Shown here: piece after piece, positions 23,140 through 34,731 of the stretch | Position numbering within the stretch: the first letter of the stretch is position 1 | Layout of the letters: each line of letters begins with the position of its first letter | Source of the DNA: Isoetes taiwanensis | Lineage: Eukaryota > Streptophyta > Lycopodiopsida > Isoetales > Isoetaceae | Length of the DNA stretch: 64,000 bases | Reading direction: 5' to 3' | Assembly: GCA_021234155.1 (NCBI GenBank) | Contig: JAJEKV010000411.1 | Span: 124,001 to 188,000, forward strand | Notes under the pieces: model-generated | Seen by the model: the letters and a program-made list of their open reading frames with translations, nothing else | What the model was told of the DNA's origin: nothing | Database searches by the model: none | Translations under genes and position numbers: made by a program

Positions 23140-26100
23140 GGAAACCTTCACCACCAGAACGTTCCTGGAAGGAACTTGACGGTGCCGTCGCTTGCACCAT
23201 AGTTGGGAGTTAGCAGTTGGTAGTTAGCTAACGGCTAACGCGAAAATAATGTATAACGAGTTATCAGCGGAGGTGATAACGAGTTATTTTTTTGCCAAAA
23301 AAAAAACAATCGATTTTTAACAATTTGAAACTTATTCTTTACTAATTCGAATACGCTGAATTCAAATATGTAATCAGAATTCTTAAATACCTACTCTAAC
23401 CTACTAAAACTTCACAATAATGCCCAACCTGTATTGTGCGCTGAATTCGGTCTATGTCCTTGAATGTCCATAGCTTATCCTGCAATGGAAGCCTACATCT
23501 ACCAACATTTTTACTTAAAGGAGGAGCAAAAAAGCACCATTAAGTAAATAAACTTAATTCTTATACTAATAATTCAAAAAGTTACATCTGTCTTTGAGAT
23601 TATAGGTTGCCCCATTGAGTACGAAATAGTAAACAATACTATAACAAATTAAAGAAAGAGATGGCTGTCTATCATGTAGCATAAAAATAAGAAATGTTTG
23701 TTCCCATAAACTTCAAACCACATGTTCCTGCAAGATCGAAAAGAAAACTAAAATGAAGATCTCACATCGGGAATTTTAAATCTAAAGTGACAAATCAAAG
23801 TTCTCAATTCTAAAATTTAAAGTCTACTAAAATCTACTAAATTCTTAATGCTTACCATTCAACTCGTCAAGTTGGATCTCTTATGCTTCGTGTCCTTCTT
23901 GGCACTGGATTTGGGGAATCCTCGTCCACATTTCTATTAACATTATCTTCGATTGGAGACTCATACTCAGGATCGTCATGAACAGAATATTGATCATCAT
24001 CATGCACAGGAGAATCTGCCTCTTCCATATATGTACTATCTTCTTCGCTATCCTCTCCCTCAGACAAAGGATCCATTTCCAATAAGAGAGCAGGCTGAAT
24101 TGGCGTTGCACTTTGCAATACATAGTTTACCCTCTCTTCCACAACAAGTAGCCTCTCTTCATTTTTTTCAAGATCAATTTTATCATAATTTCCTTCAATC
24201 ATTTCACCCGCACTCTTCTCCAAGTTCTCAAGCAAACGAAGGTTAGTATGAATGAAAACTAGTTTTTCAACATTAGAGGAAAGAAGTCTATTTCTTTTCT
24301 TAGTGACAATACCCGCATACGAACTCCAATTGCGCTCACATGGGCTGCTGCTTGTTCCTTGCCCCAAAACTCTCATTGCTAGTGTCCTTAGCTCAGGAAG
24401 AGAACCTCCAAAACTTTGCCACCATTGCAATGGTGTTAGCATTTGTTCTCTTAACTTTGATGCAGGTAAATTATGTAGCCCTCCAATGCCAACTGGGTTT
24501 CTAAATGCCCGTAGTTGTGCATTTAGCTTGGTTTGGAGTTGAAGGTCATCATTAGTGTACCTACAAACATATTACACCTAATCAATATTTCCACACATAA
24601 TCATGCTATTTTCTAAATGCTTACGAATAACTTAAGTATATGAAGATGAACCTAACTACTTAAAAATGTGAACTCACATACCTCGGTAAGAAGTCCCACC
24701 AATCCTTCGTCAAGTCTTCATCATATAGAGCTCCCGCATGTTCAGGGCCTTTTCTAAAAAGAGGGTTTACTAGATATGATACTCCATGCAAGGGACTATG
24801 CATCATCTCCCATCTTGCTTCCAATCCGTCATGTGGTAATTTGTGCAATTAATTATGGACTCAATCTTTGAAGCATCCACTTTACCTTTCATCCCATCAA
24901 GAACCTCGATCAAGTCATACACTCATATATTAACCCCATGGTTGATCCCTCTCTATCCACTAATCTATCCACATGCCTAATATGTCTGTAACTAATAATT
25001 AAATATAAGTACACAAAGCATTAATTTATAGAGCAGAGGTACTTCTTGATTTTGCAAAGCAGAGGTTCTTTGCAAAGCTCTATCCTTTTTATGTTTTCTA
25101 TCTTCCTTCTCCTGGACCTGTCTCATTACCTCTGAATATATCTTGCCCATTCGGATTTCCTCAATGGCATGGAGTCTACAACTGTTCAAAATATATGAAA
25201 TGCCTGAAATGTTATAATACTGAAATGTTATGCCTCTTTGCAACGTTACTGCTGCCACAAATGAGATTGATTCCAATTTACTGCCACATAACTGGAATCT
25301 GCCTATGCTGCTTAACCTCTGTCATGAATAATTGCCAACAAAGACCTTGGAAAAAAGATCAAACCAATGGTTTCCTGCCTCTTAGACAAATTTGAAAGCA
25401 GAGACAAAGGAAAAATTTAAAAGCAGAGACAAAGGGGCCACCGAGAGGTCAATTTCAACACCAGAAAAGCATCAGTTCATCAAAAAGCATTTTGGGTGCA
25501 TTGCAGATGCTTTTCTAAGAAGCCAAACAGGCTCAGACTTCTCAGACCAGTCGATGCTGCTGCTAATTCTATGGATTGTTATTTTGGCTGTAATAATTTT
25601 CGGCTATTTTATGGCAACAAAGGCACTCCATCCACATGATCCAGGCGCTGCAAATAAGCCCAGAAGAGGCTGAGCCAAGGCCAGATCCATGACTGACTCA
25701 GAAGCCCACTGACTGAATGATGAATCAGATTACATTAATGACATTATTCCTATCCTGCTCTGATCGATCCATTCTTGAATAATGGATTTTGCATTATACA
25801 ACTGAATGTTAATATCTAACTAAATAAAACCCTGTCTAACAGTCTAATCTCAGAGGTTTCTTACCTGTCTGTAACCTGGGGATGCTGGGCCGATCAGAAA
25901 CGGCCGGATTCAATAGATGGAGCGACCACAATCCGCCGGATTGAAGCTGTAGCAGACGCCAAGGGAAGCGCAGGACATGGCAGTTTTTTTTTTTGGGGGA
26001 AAAATGGTCACTGTTTTTTTGTGGCAAAAATAACAGACGTGATTCATCGTGATTTTTTTTAATCATGTATCACGCGTTAGCAAATTGGGGCTAACGCATG

Positions 26101-26170
26101 ATCTGCCAACAATGCTTGCAACCCTTTCGCCAGATTCCTTCCAGGAACCTTCAAAAGGTTCCTCCATACG
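23140..26170. mobile_element. Probable hAT element with partly inverted flanks
   Basis: The left segment (about 23150-23250: a GTTCCTGGAAGGAAC word, GTTAGCTAACGGCTAACGC) and the right segment (about 26069-26150: GCGTTAGC, GGGGCTAACGC, TTCCTTCCAGGAACC) carry the same words in opposite orientation and order. Between them lies a minus-strand hAT transposase pseudogene. The match is patchy and no 8-bp duplication was identified, so the outer limits are approximate. Confidence 0.45.
23867..24975 (-). pseudogene. hAT transposase C-terminal half, broken
   Basis: The 3' frame (23867-24442, 191 codons) contains the hAT dimerisation domain: WWQSFGGSLPELRTLAMRVL, SSSPCERNWSSYAGIV, KKRNRLLSSNVEKLVFIHTN. 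An acidic Ser/Glu/Asp-rich tail follows. An upstream frame at 24660-24848 gives MMHSPLHGVSYLVNPLF and YDEDLTKDWWDFLPRY, normal for this family just before the C-terminal domain. Further upstream (about 24850-24975) DLIEVLDGMKGKVDASKIE reads in a third frame. The intervening 24443-24659 may be an intron or decay. The N-terminal BED finger and the main catalytic part are not found. Confidence 0.78.
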
Positions 26171-26504
26171 GAACTGAGCCCCTTACCTTATAGAGACTGG
26201 ACCACAATGCATTATTCTCATGGAAAAGAATGAGCAAATTTTGAATCTTCACTTGTGGAGAATCTGTTTCCATGAACAAAGATTTTTTCTTCAGAGACAA
26301 GATTGAAAAAAAATTCTCAAGAGTGGAAGCCTAGCTATCCCAAGCATCAGAGAATTCAAGGGTGATATTTAGAGATCTGGGTTTGGCTCCTACATGCTGA
26401 GATGGGTGATCACAGTCCCCCGCATAGAAGAGGGACGCTTCCCCAACATGGTGGTGGTGGAGGATCTGTTGCTTCCCTTGCCGGAGGATCCTTGAGAGAG
26501 AGAA

Positions 26505-27480
26505 ATGAAATGAAATGAAATTATATTATTACGTCTGTGAGACCGCCAGGTCTATAAGACGTTCATCACAACACAAAAGTGTTGCAAATATACAACATTA
26601 ACAGATAACGATATACCACTGCTTCTTCTGACAAGAAACAGTGTGCTCATCTCTCACTCCTCAAGATGCCACTACCACCAGGATAAAAAAAACCCCATAG
26701 GGGAAAAACCTTTGCAGTAGTGTAGCACCCGAGAAACTCACCCTTGTCCATCTAGAGAAAAATGCACCTCTTGAATTGTCTGCTTAAGAGTGGCGAGTGC
26801 CTCCATCTTAAAAGCTTCTACAAAGTTCTGCATTGCTAGTTGAGCTTGACATTCTTCTATTTTCTCCTCTATGACCACCTTCCCATTTCTCCAGTATGCT
26901 TTCTGCCCATTATATCTTGCCTCTTTCAACCTTGCCATATCTAGTTTATGCTTTGCATATTGCTCTCTGGTCAAATCTTCGTTCACCCATATATTAGTAC
27001 CCCTTAGTGAGGTACGTTTCCTCAAAACATCCAAGCGATGCCCTTTGTTTTGAAATTTGACCACAACATGTCTGGGTTGATCTGATACTCTGCCCACTCG
27101 AAATGCATCCGTAATTCCATGAGTGTCAATCCCCAACTTGTCTTTGACAAAGTGCTGTATCTTCAGTATTAAATTCTCTTTGTTTTCCTCAGGCAATCCA
27201 GCCAATCTAAGGTTCAGATCTCTGGTTTTCCGTTCTTGATTTTCCATGAATGTGTCTAGTTTCTGCTGAAGCTCTCCTTGATCTGCCATGAACTTGTCCA
27301 ATTTATCTTGACCGGTATTCACGTCTAATTCTGAACCTTCCCTAGAGTTTGCATCTGAGACTGAGTCACTTGCTGCTGCCATGCAATGGCAGCATGGAAG
27401 AGCCAAGCACATATTTGCACTAATCCTCTCACTTTGATTTAGTTTGCAAGACATTAGGGAAATGCTTCACTAGCATACAT
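26505..27480 (-). mobile_element. ORF1-only LINE derivative (half-LINE), no ORF2
   Basis: On the minus strand an intact ORF1 (27454 to 26738) is followed by only about 200 bp before a LINE 3' end. That end carries GGTCTCACAGACGTAATAAT and a (TTTCA)n tail (read as TGAAA repeats at 26505-26521). The 3' end closely resembles the LINE at 47360-52108 (GGTCTCTCGTAGACGTTAAT then TTTC repeats). There is no room for, and no trace of, endonuclease or reverse transcriptase. Such a copy would need ORF2 protein from a relative to move. Confidence 0.7.
26738..27454 (-). CDS. LINE ORF1-type RNA-binding protein, intact frame (238 aa)
   Basis: The frame is uninterrupted. Residues about 45-80 form a heptad-rich coiled coil (TGQDKLDKFMADQGELQQKL). 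An RRM-like and C-terminal domain arrangement of L1-type ORF1 proteins follows: RDLNLRLAGLPEENKENLIL, ITDAFRVGRVSDQPRHVVVK, WVNEDLTREQYAKHKLDMAR and GQKAYWRNGKVVIEEKIEE. The family forms trimers that coat element RNA. The layout matches the ORF1 at 47655-48248, down to the EDLT and Y-R-N/D-G-[KR]-V motifs. Whether it is expressed is unknown. The start chosen is the first methionine; the N-terminal 25 residues before the acidic linker may be spurious. Confidence 0.7.
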   Translation of the reverse strand: MSCKLNQSERISANMCLALPCCHCMAAASDSVSDANSREGSELDVNTGQDKLDKFMADQGELQQKLDTFMENQERKTRDLNLRLAGLPEENKENLILKIQHFVKDKLGIDTHGITDAFRVGRVSDQPRHVVVKFQNKGHRLDVLRKRTSLRGTNIWVNEDLTREQYAKHKLDMARLKEARYNGQKAYWRNGKVVIEEKIEECQAQLAMQNFVEAFKMEALATLKQTIQEVHFSLDGQG

Positions 27481-29929
27481 CATAGTTTGAAGAGCAAAGG
27501 AAGGACAATTAACTCAAGTCACTCAAGAGATACAAGAGGTCAAACAAGCAAAGGAAGTGAAGAGAAGAAGAGAAAGAAGACCCCTTGAAGAGCATTCCAT
27601 GGTATGTAACCATTTGTGATCTTGGTATCTTTGGCATTTTGATTTCCATCCCCATCTACTCCACCATCCCAAATACCATTGAACCTTGACTCCTTGCTCA
27701 TACACCTCCCAAAGTCAAACTTGACCTTGAAAGTTCTTTCTAGTCAAAATACACCTTCATGAAACACCCACTTGCTTCATCATCCACTAGTTCAAGAGAG
27801 ACTTGACTTAGTCATGATTTTGCTCATGAAGTCAACATCCCATGCAACTTGAGCAAAATGAAAAGAGGGTTGCAAAATCCCTAAGGGAAATGCTCAAAAT
27901 TCAAATATGCCCAAGGAGATACCTCAAAGTTGCTCCATAAAATTTTTTGGCTTCCAAATGAGCACTTGATATGCCAAGTCCCTCTACACCTTACTTCACA
28001 CATCAAGTCATCATACCCATCACCATTCTAGCCATTTCATCTCAAACTCTCATTCAAATCAAAATTCATTTCAAAGCATCAAAAATAGCATCATTGTTGC
28101 CACATCACCTTTGACACCTCATCATTCACACACATCATCTCCACATCATTCAAAAATTTTGACTAGAGAGAATTTTCAAATTCAAGTGGGCTGACAAGTC
28201 ATCATTCCCATTGGCCACGTCACACCACCTAGCCTTGTCATCACTTTCAAATGCCACTTCATCCACTCCTTAAACTCTTTTTTTCCAAATTCCAAAGAGC
28301 TCTATTGTGAAAAGAAATCCCAGAATATTATAGGGTACAAAAAAAGATTCCCCTAGAAAAAAAAGAATTTTGAGAAAAGGCCTTATTTTAGGCATTATAT
28401 ATGTTTTCTAGGGAATCGTGCCATAGGGCTTAAGGGGGTGCAAAAATTTTCCTATCTACCCTGACCCTAATTTCTCTTTCGGTAATCTCCCCCGGCCGTG
28501 GAGCATCCCGGGCGTGTGAAGCGGTGGAGGTATGCAGGATCCCACGTGGACACTACACGCAATAATCGAAAGAATTGATTTTTTTAACCCTTATATACCT
28601 TGTCTCCTAAATTCAATCGGGCACGTGGGATATTTAGCTTCCGGCGCCAAAACCTAAATCTGGGAAAACGCCAAGAATCATTCAATCCGGCCAAACAGAC
28701 CATTAAATCACTACCTAAAGTGGCCGAATCATCATGTTTAATGCCATGAATGCTTAGTGCGAGCTAAAAGACAGAAGATTGGAGGGAAATAATGAAGATC
28801 TCAACGGAACGGAGCCTTCTACAAAAGGGGTTTTTCTGCACAGAAGATTTTCGAGGGCTTGAAGGCAAAGAAGAACTATCTGGCTTTGAAGAAGGACCAG
28901 CTTGATAATCTTGAGCTTGATTCTGACCTCCTATGTTTACCTTTGATCCGGATTATTGACTCAATTCTCTGGATTTTTTATGTGTACCTATTTGATCCTG
29001 TGCCCAAGACCCCGAACTTGGGATATTACATTGTATCTTCTGAGTGACTGATTAAATTGAAAATCCGACCTTTGTAGCAATTTGTTTGACTTGCATTGTG
29101 ATCTTTTCCCAAAAGCAAAAATTGTTATAGGCTGAGTGTCTAGTGCCTGTACAAACAGTCAGCTGTGCGTATTCTGCCTATGTTGCAAATCCTTAGAGAG
29201 TGCAAAAGCCAAACTCCTGTCAAAACAAAATTGCAATGTCAATACAAGCTAGCATTGTCAGATCATGAGGTATTGCACAACAAGCATGGAGCACAGGAGA
29301 GCAACTGTCTGAGCATCAATCCTGCCAAACTAAATGTGTGGAACTAGGCAATACTAGATACGCGTACAGTTCACCTTTAGAAAACATTTTCTTTCAAGAT
29401 TATTCTCTTCTTATAGTCTTAGGCTAAAAATTATCAAAAGAAAAAATTAGGTCCCTTCTTGTCAAAGAGAAAAGTTGGCCCCTGGTGTGCAGACAAATCT
29501 GAGAAAAATAGAGTTGGTAGCTCCAGAAAATTCATTGCCAATATCGAGTTTCAAATTTCAGCTCTCTGTTAGGGACATTGACCAAAAATTGACTGGGTCA
29601 GTGATCTGATTCTTGCCTACCTAGCCTACTCTGACCTCGCTGAGTTTTTGCAGTCTGTTGGTGTCAAGTGTTGAGCATCTTGAAGAAAGATATCCACACC
29701 CATAGCCTCATAGATCACATTCTGCAAGTTATTTTGTGAAGCAGACTTTTTTGTCTTCAGGGAAACACACTCCTAGTGAACTTTTGTGCATTTTTCTGGA
29801 ATCTTTGCACGTGAGTGGTTGCCTTAAGCAACCCTGGAGGTTCTAAACCACCGAGGTTGAAGGTTTTGCCGGGAACACCTTCAACATTTTGGAGGTTCTA
29901 CCGAGATAATCTTCCCGGAATGCGGACTC
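27481..29929 (+). other. Probable 5' LTR and leader of the downstream gypsy element
   Basis: No protein is encoded. The stretch is C/A/T-rich at 27700-28280 with many TCATCA/CACATC words. It then has a promoter-like region with TTATATACC near 28592 and a short-UTR-like GAGCCTTCTACAAAAGGGG at 28812. This is where the LTR and leader of the plus-strand gypsy copy should be. Because the 3' LTR is missing, the limits cannot be set by comparison. Confidence 0.35.
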
Positions 29930-30602
29930 ATGGCACCAAGAAGAGTTAATGAGACATCCGAGCCTCTTGAAGCAATGGGATAATCATGAAGCTATCTTGC
30001 AACACCCTCTTGTCACTATACAAGCAACTGCGCAGGCATGCCTTATCAATACTTTGAGTTAAATGTGCCTACTCCAGTCCCTGTCTTTGATCCGAGCATG
30101 AATGCCAACAATTTCCTCAAGACTTTTGAAGAATACTATCAAGAATATGGTCACAAAAGGGCTGTAAGTTCTCTGAGTTTAAAAAATGTTTCAAGAATGA
30201 TGAGGTCAGGGCTTGGTTAGAATATGTTGTAAGTTTAGGCACCAACTCTTGGGAAGAACTGGTAAAAAGTTTTTAGCAAGGTTTGGAAGAGTCTTGGACC
30301 CCCAAGATTTAATATTTGAGTTGCAAACTTTTCGCATCAAACACGGTGAGAGTGTGCACCAGTATGTCGAAAGATTCAATCACTATCTTGTCAAATGCCA
30401 AATCAATCATGTTCCTAACCATACATTGCATCTAGTGGCTTCTTTTATCAGGGGATTAAGCAGCAGACCAAGAATACACAGAAAGCTTTTGAAGATCCAA
30501 AAACAGGAGGGATTTGATACAATACACAAGGCTTTCACCAAGGCTACTGAAATTGCAGATATGATATCATACTTACCAGATAGACATACACTCACCAAGT
30601 GA
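29930..30602 (+). pseudogene. gypsy gag, frameshifted
   Basis: A start (MAPRRVNETSEPLEAMG) at 29930 meets stops after 17 codons. Further frames hold the gag core. MPYQYFELNVPTPVPVFDPS is followed by NNFLKTFEEYYQEYGHKRAV. The next frame has FLARFGRVLDPQDLIFELQT, KHGESVHQYVERFNHYLVKC and FIRGLSSRPRIHRKLLKIQ, the pattern of the Retrotrans_gag domain. Frame changes occur near 30030 and 30215, and the frame ends at 30602. Confidence 0.75.
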
Positions 30603-30633
30603 TCCCTTTTTTCCAGATTATGAACAGGAGTAT

Positions 30634-32232
30634 ATGGGAACAGCACCTGTACCTGTCTATGCTATCCAAAAAGAAAAGAAAAAGGTTAAGTTGGAAGATG
30701 ATGAGGCTCCTGCAGCAGATGTAAGAGCAGAGATTACCAAAGTATCTGAGGCACTGGTTGAGGTAACTAAACAACTGCAAGAGTTGAAAAGCTCAAAATT
30801 TGAGAAGAAAACTTACCCTCCATGTGTGCATTGCTTTAGAGACACTCATTCTTCTGATTATTGCTGGTATAGGCCGTGCACTAAGTGTGGAAAGAGAGGT
30901 CACTTTGGTAAAGAATGCCCTGTGTGTGAATTTTGTAAGGCTATAGGACATTATGAGGATAGGTGCAGTGTCAAAGAATATTTTGCCAGACAAGAAAAAT
31001 CTAAAATTAGTGAACCAAGTGCATCTATAAGGTTTGTGCAGGAAATTGAAGAACAAGAGGAGATTATGGCTGTCCACACCAGAAGGATGAATAATGCCAA
31101 AGAGAAAGAACTAGCACATGAGGAAGCTGAGATTTTGAAACATAGGGATGCTGAGCAAGCAGTGGCTGTGCCTCCTCCTCCTGCTCAGAAATTTGTCAAG
31201 AAAGAAAAAGAGTGTGAGGACTTTGAATATTTGTTGAAGAATTCTAAAATCTGTGTAGATTTGCTGACCTTGCTCAAGATAGCCCCTTCTTACAGAAGAA
31301 AGGTACTCAATCTTACTAAAGAAGATGAGTTTGCCCTTACAAACCACATTGAGAAGCACATGCTCACTCAGGATGATAATGATCCTGGAGCTTTCACTTG
31401 TGTTGCTAAAATGGAAGGAAAAATATTAACCAAGGTTCTGCTAGATGGAGGATCACCCTTGAATGTAATGCCACACCATGTCATGAGACTATGTGGTCTA
31501 GAAATAGACAAGAAGGCTCCAATGATCTTGAAATCTTTTTCTAACTCTAAAATCAATCCAGTGGGAATAGTTAGCAATGTGCCTATTGATGTTGAAGGAA
31601 TAATGGTTGCAGCTAACTTTGTGGTGGTTGCTTTTGAAGGAATAGGGGACAAATCAGATATATATGACTTACTTTTGGGTAGAAAATGGCTTTCTACAGT
31701 AGATGCTAGGCCTGTGTGGTCAAGAGGAGAATGTACCATCTCAAATGGCAAGAAAAAGGTAACATTGTACAATAAGTTAGGAGAGTTTGAAAGCATGAAT
31801 TTCATTGAAGAAGAAATGTTGTTATCACATCCATGTGGAGAATTTGAACTGAATGCAGTAGAGTTAGAGTCTAGCATAAAAATCCCAAAAGAATTAGCTT
31901 CAACCAAATCGAGCAATCTTGCTTATTTATGGTTTGATGGTGGTGTTTCCAAAAGGCTAAATGTAGCATCTTCTGCTGCTATTCTCAAGGATGCTTCCAA
32001 CAGGTTGCTTGCTAAAGTAGGAAGAATTTATCCTAATGTCACTTCTAATATGGCAGAGTATAAGGCATTGATTGCAGGTCTTCAAGAAGCAAGAAATCTA
32101 AACATCAGTGATGTAATCATCTTTGGAGACTCTCGGCTTGTGCAGGGCAAATATCGAGGAGAATATCAGGCCAAGAGTGAAGACATGTTGCAGCTCGTAA
32201 ATCAAGCCATCTTTGGAATTGAAGAATTTTGA
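30634..32232 (+). pseudogene. gypsy zinc knuckle, aspartic protease and RNase H in one frame (532 codons)
   Basis: A long open frame holds three domains. Residues about 62-114 are cysteine/histidine-rich (CVHCFRDTHSSDYCW, CTKCGKRGHFGKECPVCEFC, HYEDRCS), i.e. two or more knuckles. Residues about 255-370 are a retropepsin: KVLLDGGSPLNVMPHHVMRL, with D-G-G in place of the usual D-S/T-G, and later DLLLGRKWL. Residues about 425-530 are an RNase H type I fold with its acidic residues in place: LWFDGGVSKRLNVASSAAIL, NMAEYKALIAGLQEARNL, VIIFGDSRLVQGKYRGEYQ. The C-terminal RNase H motif (QREQNGEAALRCA) appears in the next frame just after the stop, so the domain was broken by a frameshift near 32235. 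The separate RNase H resembles the archaeal-type extra RNase H known from plant Tat-lineage elements. Confidence 0.85.
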
Positions 32233-32470
32233 TACACAGGAACTTTGCCATGTGCCAAAGGGAGCAAAATGGTGAAGCTGCACTTCGTTGTGCGTGAGTG
32301 TGCTCTTTGGAACATTTGGTCGAGGGAGCAATTCAAGAAGAGGAACTTGAGAAGAGAGATCTGCAGAATGACTATACCCCATCCTGGTAATCAATGCAAG
32401 TGAAGACAAACAGGTAAGGGAAGTCAAGGTCAATAAGAAGGGTCTAGATAGGGTATTATATGTTGGTGAT

Positions 32471-33523
32471 TTGTTTAAAGAAGAGGACAATGCTTTGGTT
32501 ACTAAATTCTTTGATGATTGGAAGGATATCTTTGCTTGGGATTATGATGAGTTGGTGGGTGTTGACAAAAGCATTTGTGAATTTGAAATCAAGATAAAGG
32601 AAGGTATGAAACCTGTTATACAAAAGCTAAGAAGAATCAATGCTTCTCTATTAGGTTTAATCAAGGAGGAATTATACAAAATGAAAGATGCAGGTGTGAT
32701 TACAAAAATTGTAAACCCTGAGTGGCTATCTTGCATTGTTCCTGTTGAGAAGAAAAACAAGGCCATTAGGATCTGTATAGACTATAGAGATTTAAACAAA
32801 GCTACTGTTAAAGATTGTTACCCTTTGCCATTTCTGGAAGAAGTGTTGCATGCTGTAGCAGGGAAGGAGATTTACTCATTCTTAGATGGCTTTTCAGGTT
32901 TTAATCAGATAAGCATCAAGGAAGGTGATCAGCCAAAAACTTCATTCATCACACCTTGGGGAACATTTGCCATGAAAAGAATGCCATTTGGATTGATGAA
33001 TGCATCTGCAACATTCCAAAGAGCCATGGATACAATTTTTAGAGAAATGCCAGCTAATATTTTTCGTGTATTTTTGGATGATCTTTGTTTGGGAACTTCT
33101 CTGGAAAAACATTTTGATATGCTAACCATGTTGTTTGACTTGTGTAGAAAGGGAGGAGTGAGTTTGAATCCCAAAAAATGTGTTTTTTTATCCTCAAAAG
33201 GAGAATTGCTTGGGCATGTAGTATCTACAGCAGGAATTCAAATATCTGATAGTAAGATTGAAGCCCTAAGGAAACTGGCACCTCCAAAAACCCTCAAACA
33301 GGTTAAAAGCTTCATGGGGATGACCAGCTTTTTGAGAATGTATGTCCCTCATTTTTCCCACACTATGAGCCCAATCTCTAACCTCACAAAGGTTGGGAAG
33401 TTCTCCAAAACTGAAAGCAAACACATCCTAGTAGATTGGGATGAGCAATGCCAAAATTCTTTTGACCCTGGTGTTCTTTGTAAACGGCAAAGCATATCTC
33501 GCCAACAGTCACAAGGACTTTGA
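32471..33523 (+). pseudogene. gypsy reverse transcriptase fragment
   Basis: The frame contains the Ty3/gypsy RT motifs in order: AGVITKIVNPEWLSCIVPVE, IRICIDYRDLNKATVKDCYP, EIYSFLDGFSGFNQISI, FAMKRMPFGLMNASATFQRA and the catalytic box FRVFLDDLCLGTS (F-L-D-D for the usual Y-x-D-D). The post-RT region follows (CVFLSSKGELLGHVVS, LKQVKSFMGMTSFLRMYVPH). The first bases of the following RNase H connection (VDWDEQCQNSF) are present. The frame then leaves pol near 33464 and runs a few codons into an unrelated repeat. Confidence 0.88.
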
Positions 33524-33809
33524 CCAATTAGTCCATCTATTGTCAACTCACTTTGGTCTGCATACTAAAATATGAGAGCAGTCTGATTTGGCATTTATAT
33601 TTTGAATTTGTAAAAATTGCGAGTTTATTTCTAATATCTTTGGAACTGCTTTTCTAGATTGAATAGATAGTAGAAGAATCTTATGAACTTGTCACAATCA
33701 TTGCATGCCAGCTGTGGATTGGATTGAGTTTTTTGTTCTTTTTTGGTATATGCATTGAATTTAGATGCCACTTTGCTGTTGTTGTACTTCATGCTAAGGT
33801 TGTTTAAAG

Positions 33810-34048
33810 CCCGGGGGATTCACCTTTCATTAGCGTATAACCCATGAGAGTTCAACGAAGGGGTGTTTTTTGGACCATTTGCATACGTATACTTAGGGGT
33901 TAGGGGTGTTTTTAGGCACTGATCTAGAGCAATATCTATACATATAAGGGTTAAATTGCCTTTTAAAAATGTGTATACAAGGGGGGTTTTTTGCTACTCT
34001 CCGAACGCAGATGCCATACCCCCCTTTATGTATAGTGCATCCCCCGGG
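33810..34048. mobile_element. MITE (239 bp) with 8-bp target duplication
   Basis: The element begins CCCGGGGGATTCACC and ends TGCATCCCCCGGG, so its termini are inverted (CCCGGGGGAT). The same 8 bases GTTTAAAG flank it at 33802-33809 and 34049-34056. The paired repeat copy B has the uninterrupted site (near 35788-35805), which proves insertion. No coding capacity. The 8-bp duplication suggests a hAT-like mover; the termini are not a standard hAT sequence. Confidence 0.88.
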
Positions 34049-34731
34049 GTTTAAAGGATGACAATCTAGCAATTAATTCCATTTGTTGAAACATTCAAAT
34101 TAGTGGTCAGCAGAGATATACAAAAGTGTAGATCTGTCATGTCAAATGAATATTTAGGGTCAAAGGTAGTACATGCTGCAAATTGATATTGCATTTGCTA
34201 ATGCATGATCTCCATCTTGCTAAACAATGAGCTACTTTGTTTATATGTTCCTTTGTCCAATTTGTGCTCCAATTTGAAGGCCTAGCAGTCCTTTAGTACT
34301 TCATTCTACCTTCTCCAAACAATAGCTAGTTAGACTCTCTTGTATTAAATAGTGACCTACTTGATTTACCTTATCTTGTCTAATTAGTGCATCATTGTGA
34401 TGGCCTACCACTACCCTTTAGTATTTTATACTATTTTCTTCAAGCAATTGCTAAGCACTATTGTTTAGTACTATGTACTATGTTCTTCAAACAATTGCTA
34501 GTTTGTATTATTATTCACTAACTTGTGTTAATGGATATTGTCTTGGTTCAAGGTTACTAACTAGTTTATATTTGGCATATTTAGGACTATTCAAGAATTT
34601 TGTGCTATTCTTATAGCAGCTCCAAAGAAAAAAACTCATCTGCAATAGATCGAGAAAGGATTCAAGATACGTCTATCTTACCATATGACACCATGACGCA
34701 AACAAATGTGTGAAAAGCTGAGATCAAAGAT

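Larger units (their letters stand above)
29930..33464 (+). mobile_element. Ty3/gypsy element with RNase H between protease and RT
   Basis: Plus-strand frames give gag (29930-30602), then one 532-codon frame with zinc knuckles, protease and an RNase H domain (30634-32232), then reverse transcriptase (32471-33440). The sequence loses similarity to pol after about 33464, where a repeated segment begins, so the normal RNase H and integrase are missing at this point. The extra RNase H ahead of RT is unusual compared with the standard gag-PR-RT-RNH-INT order. Several frame breaks show that it is inactive. Confidence 0.85.

Noticed and set aside
25392..25673. Plus-strand frame with a hydrophobic segment (LLLILWIVILAVIIFGYF)
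   Set aside because: A single membrane-like segment without family match, inside a probable hAT element; more likely chance.
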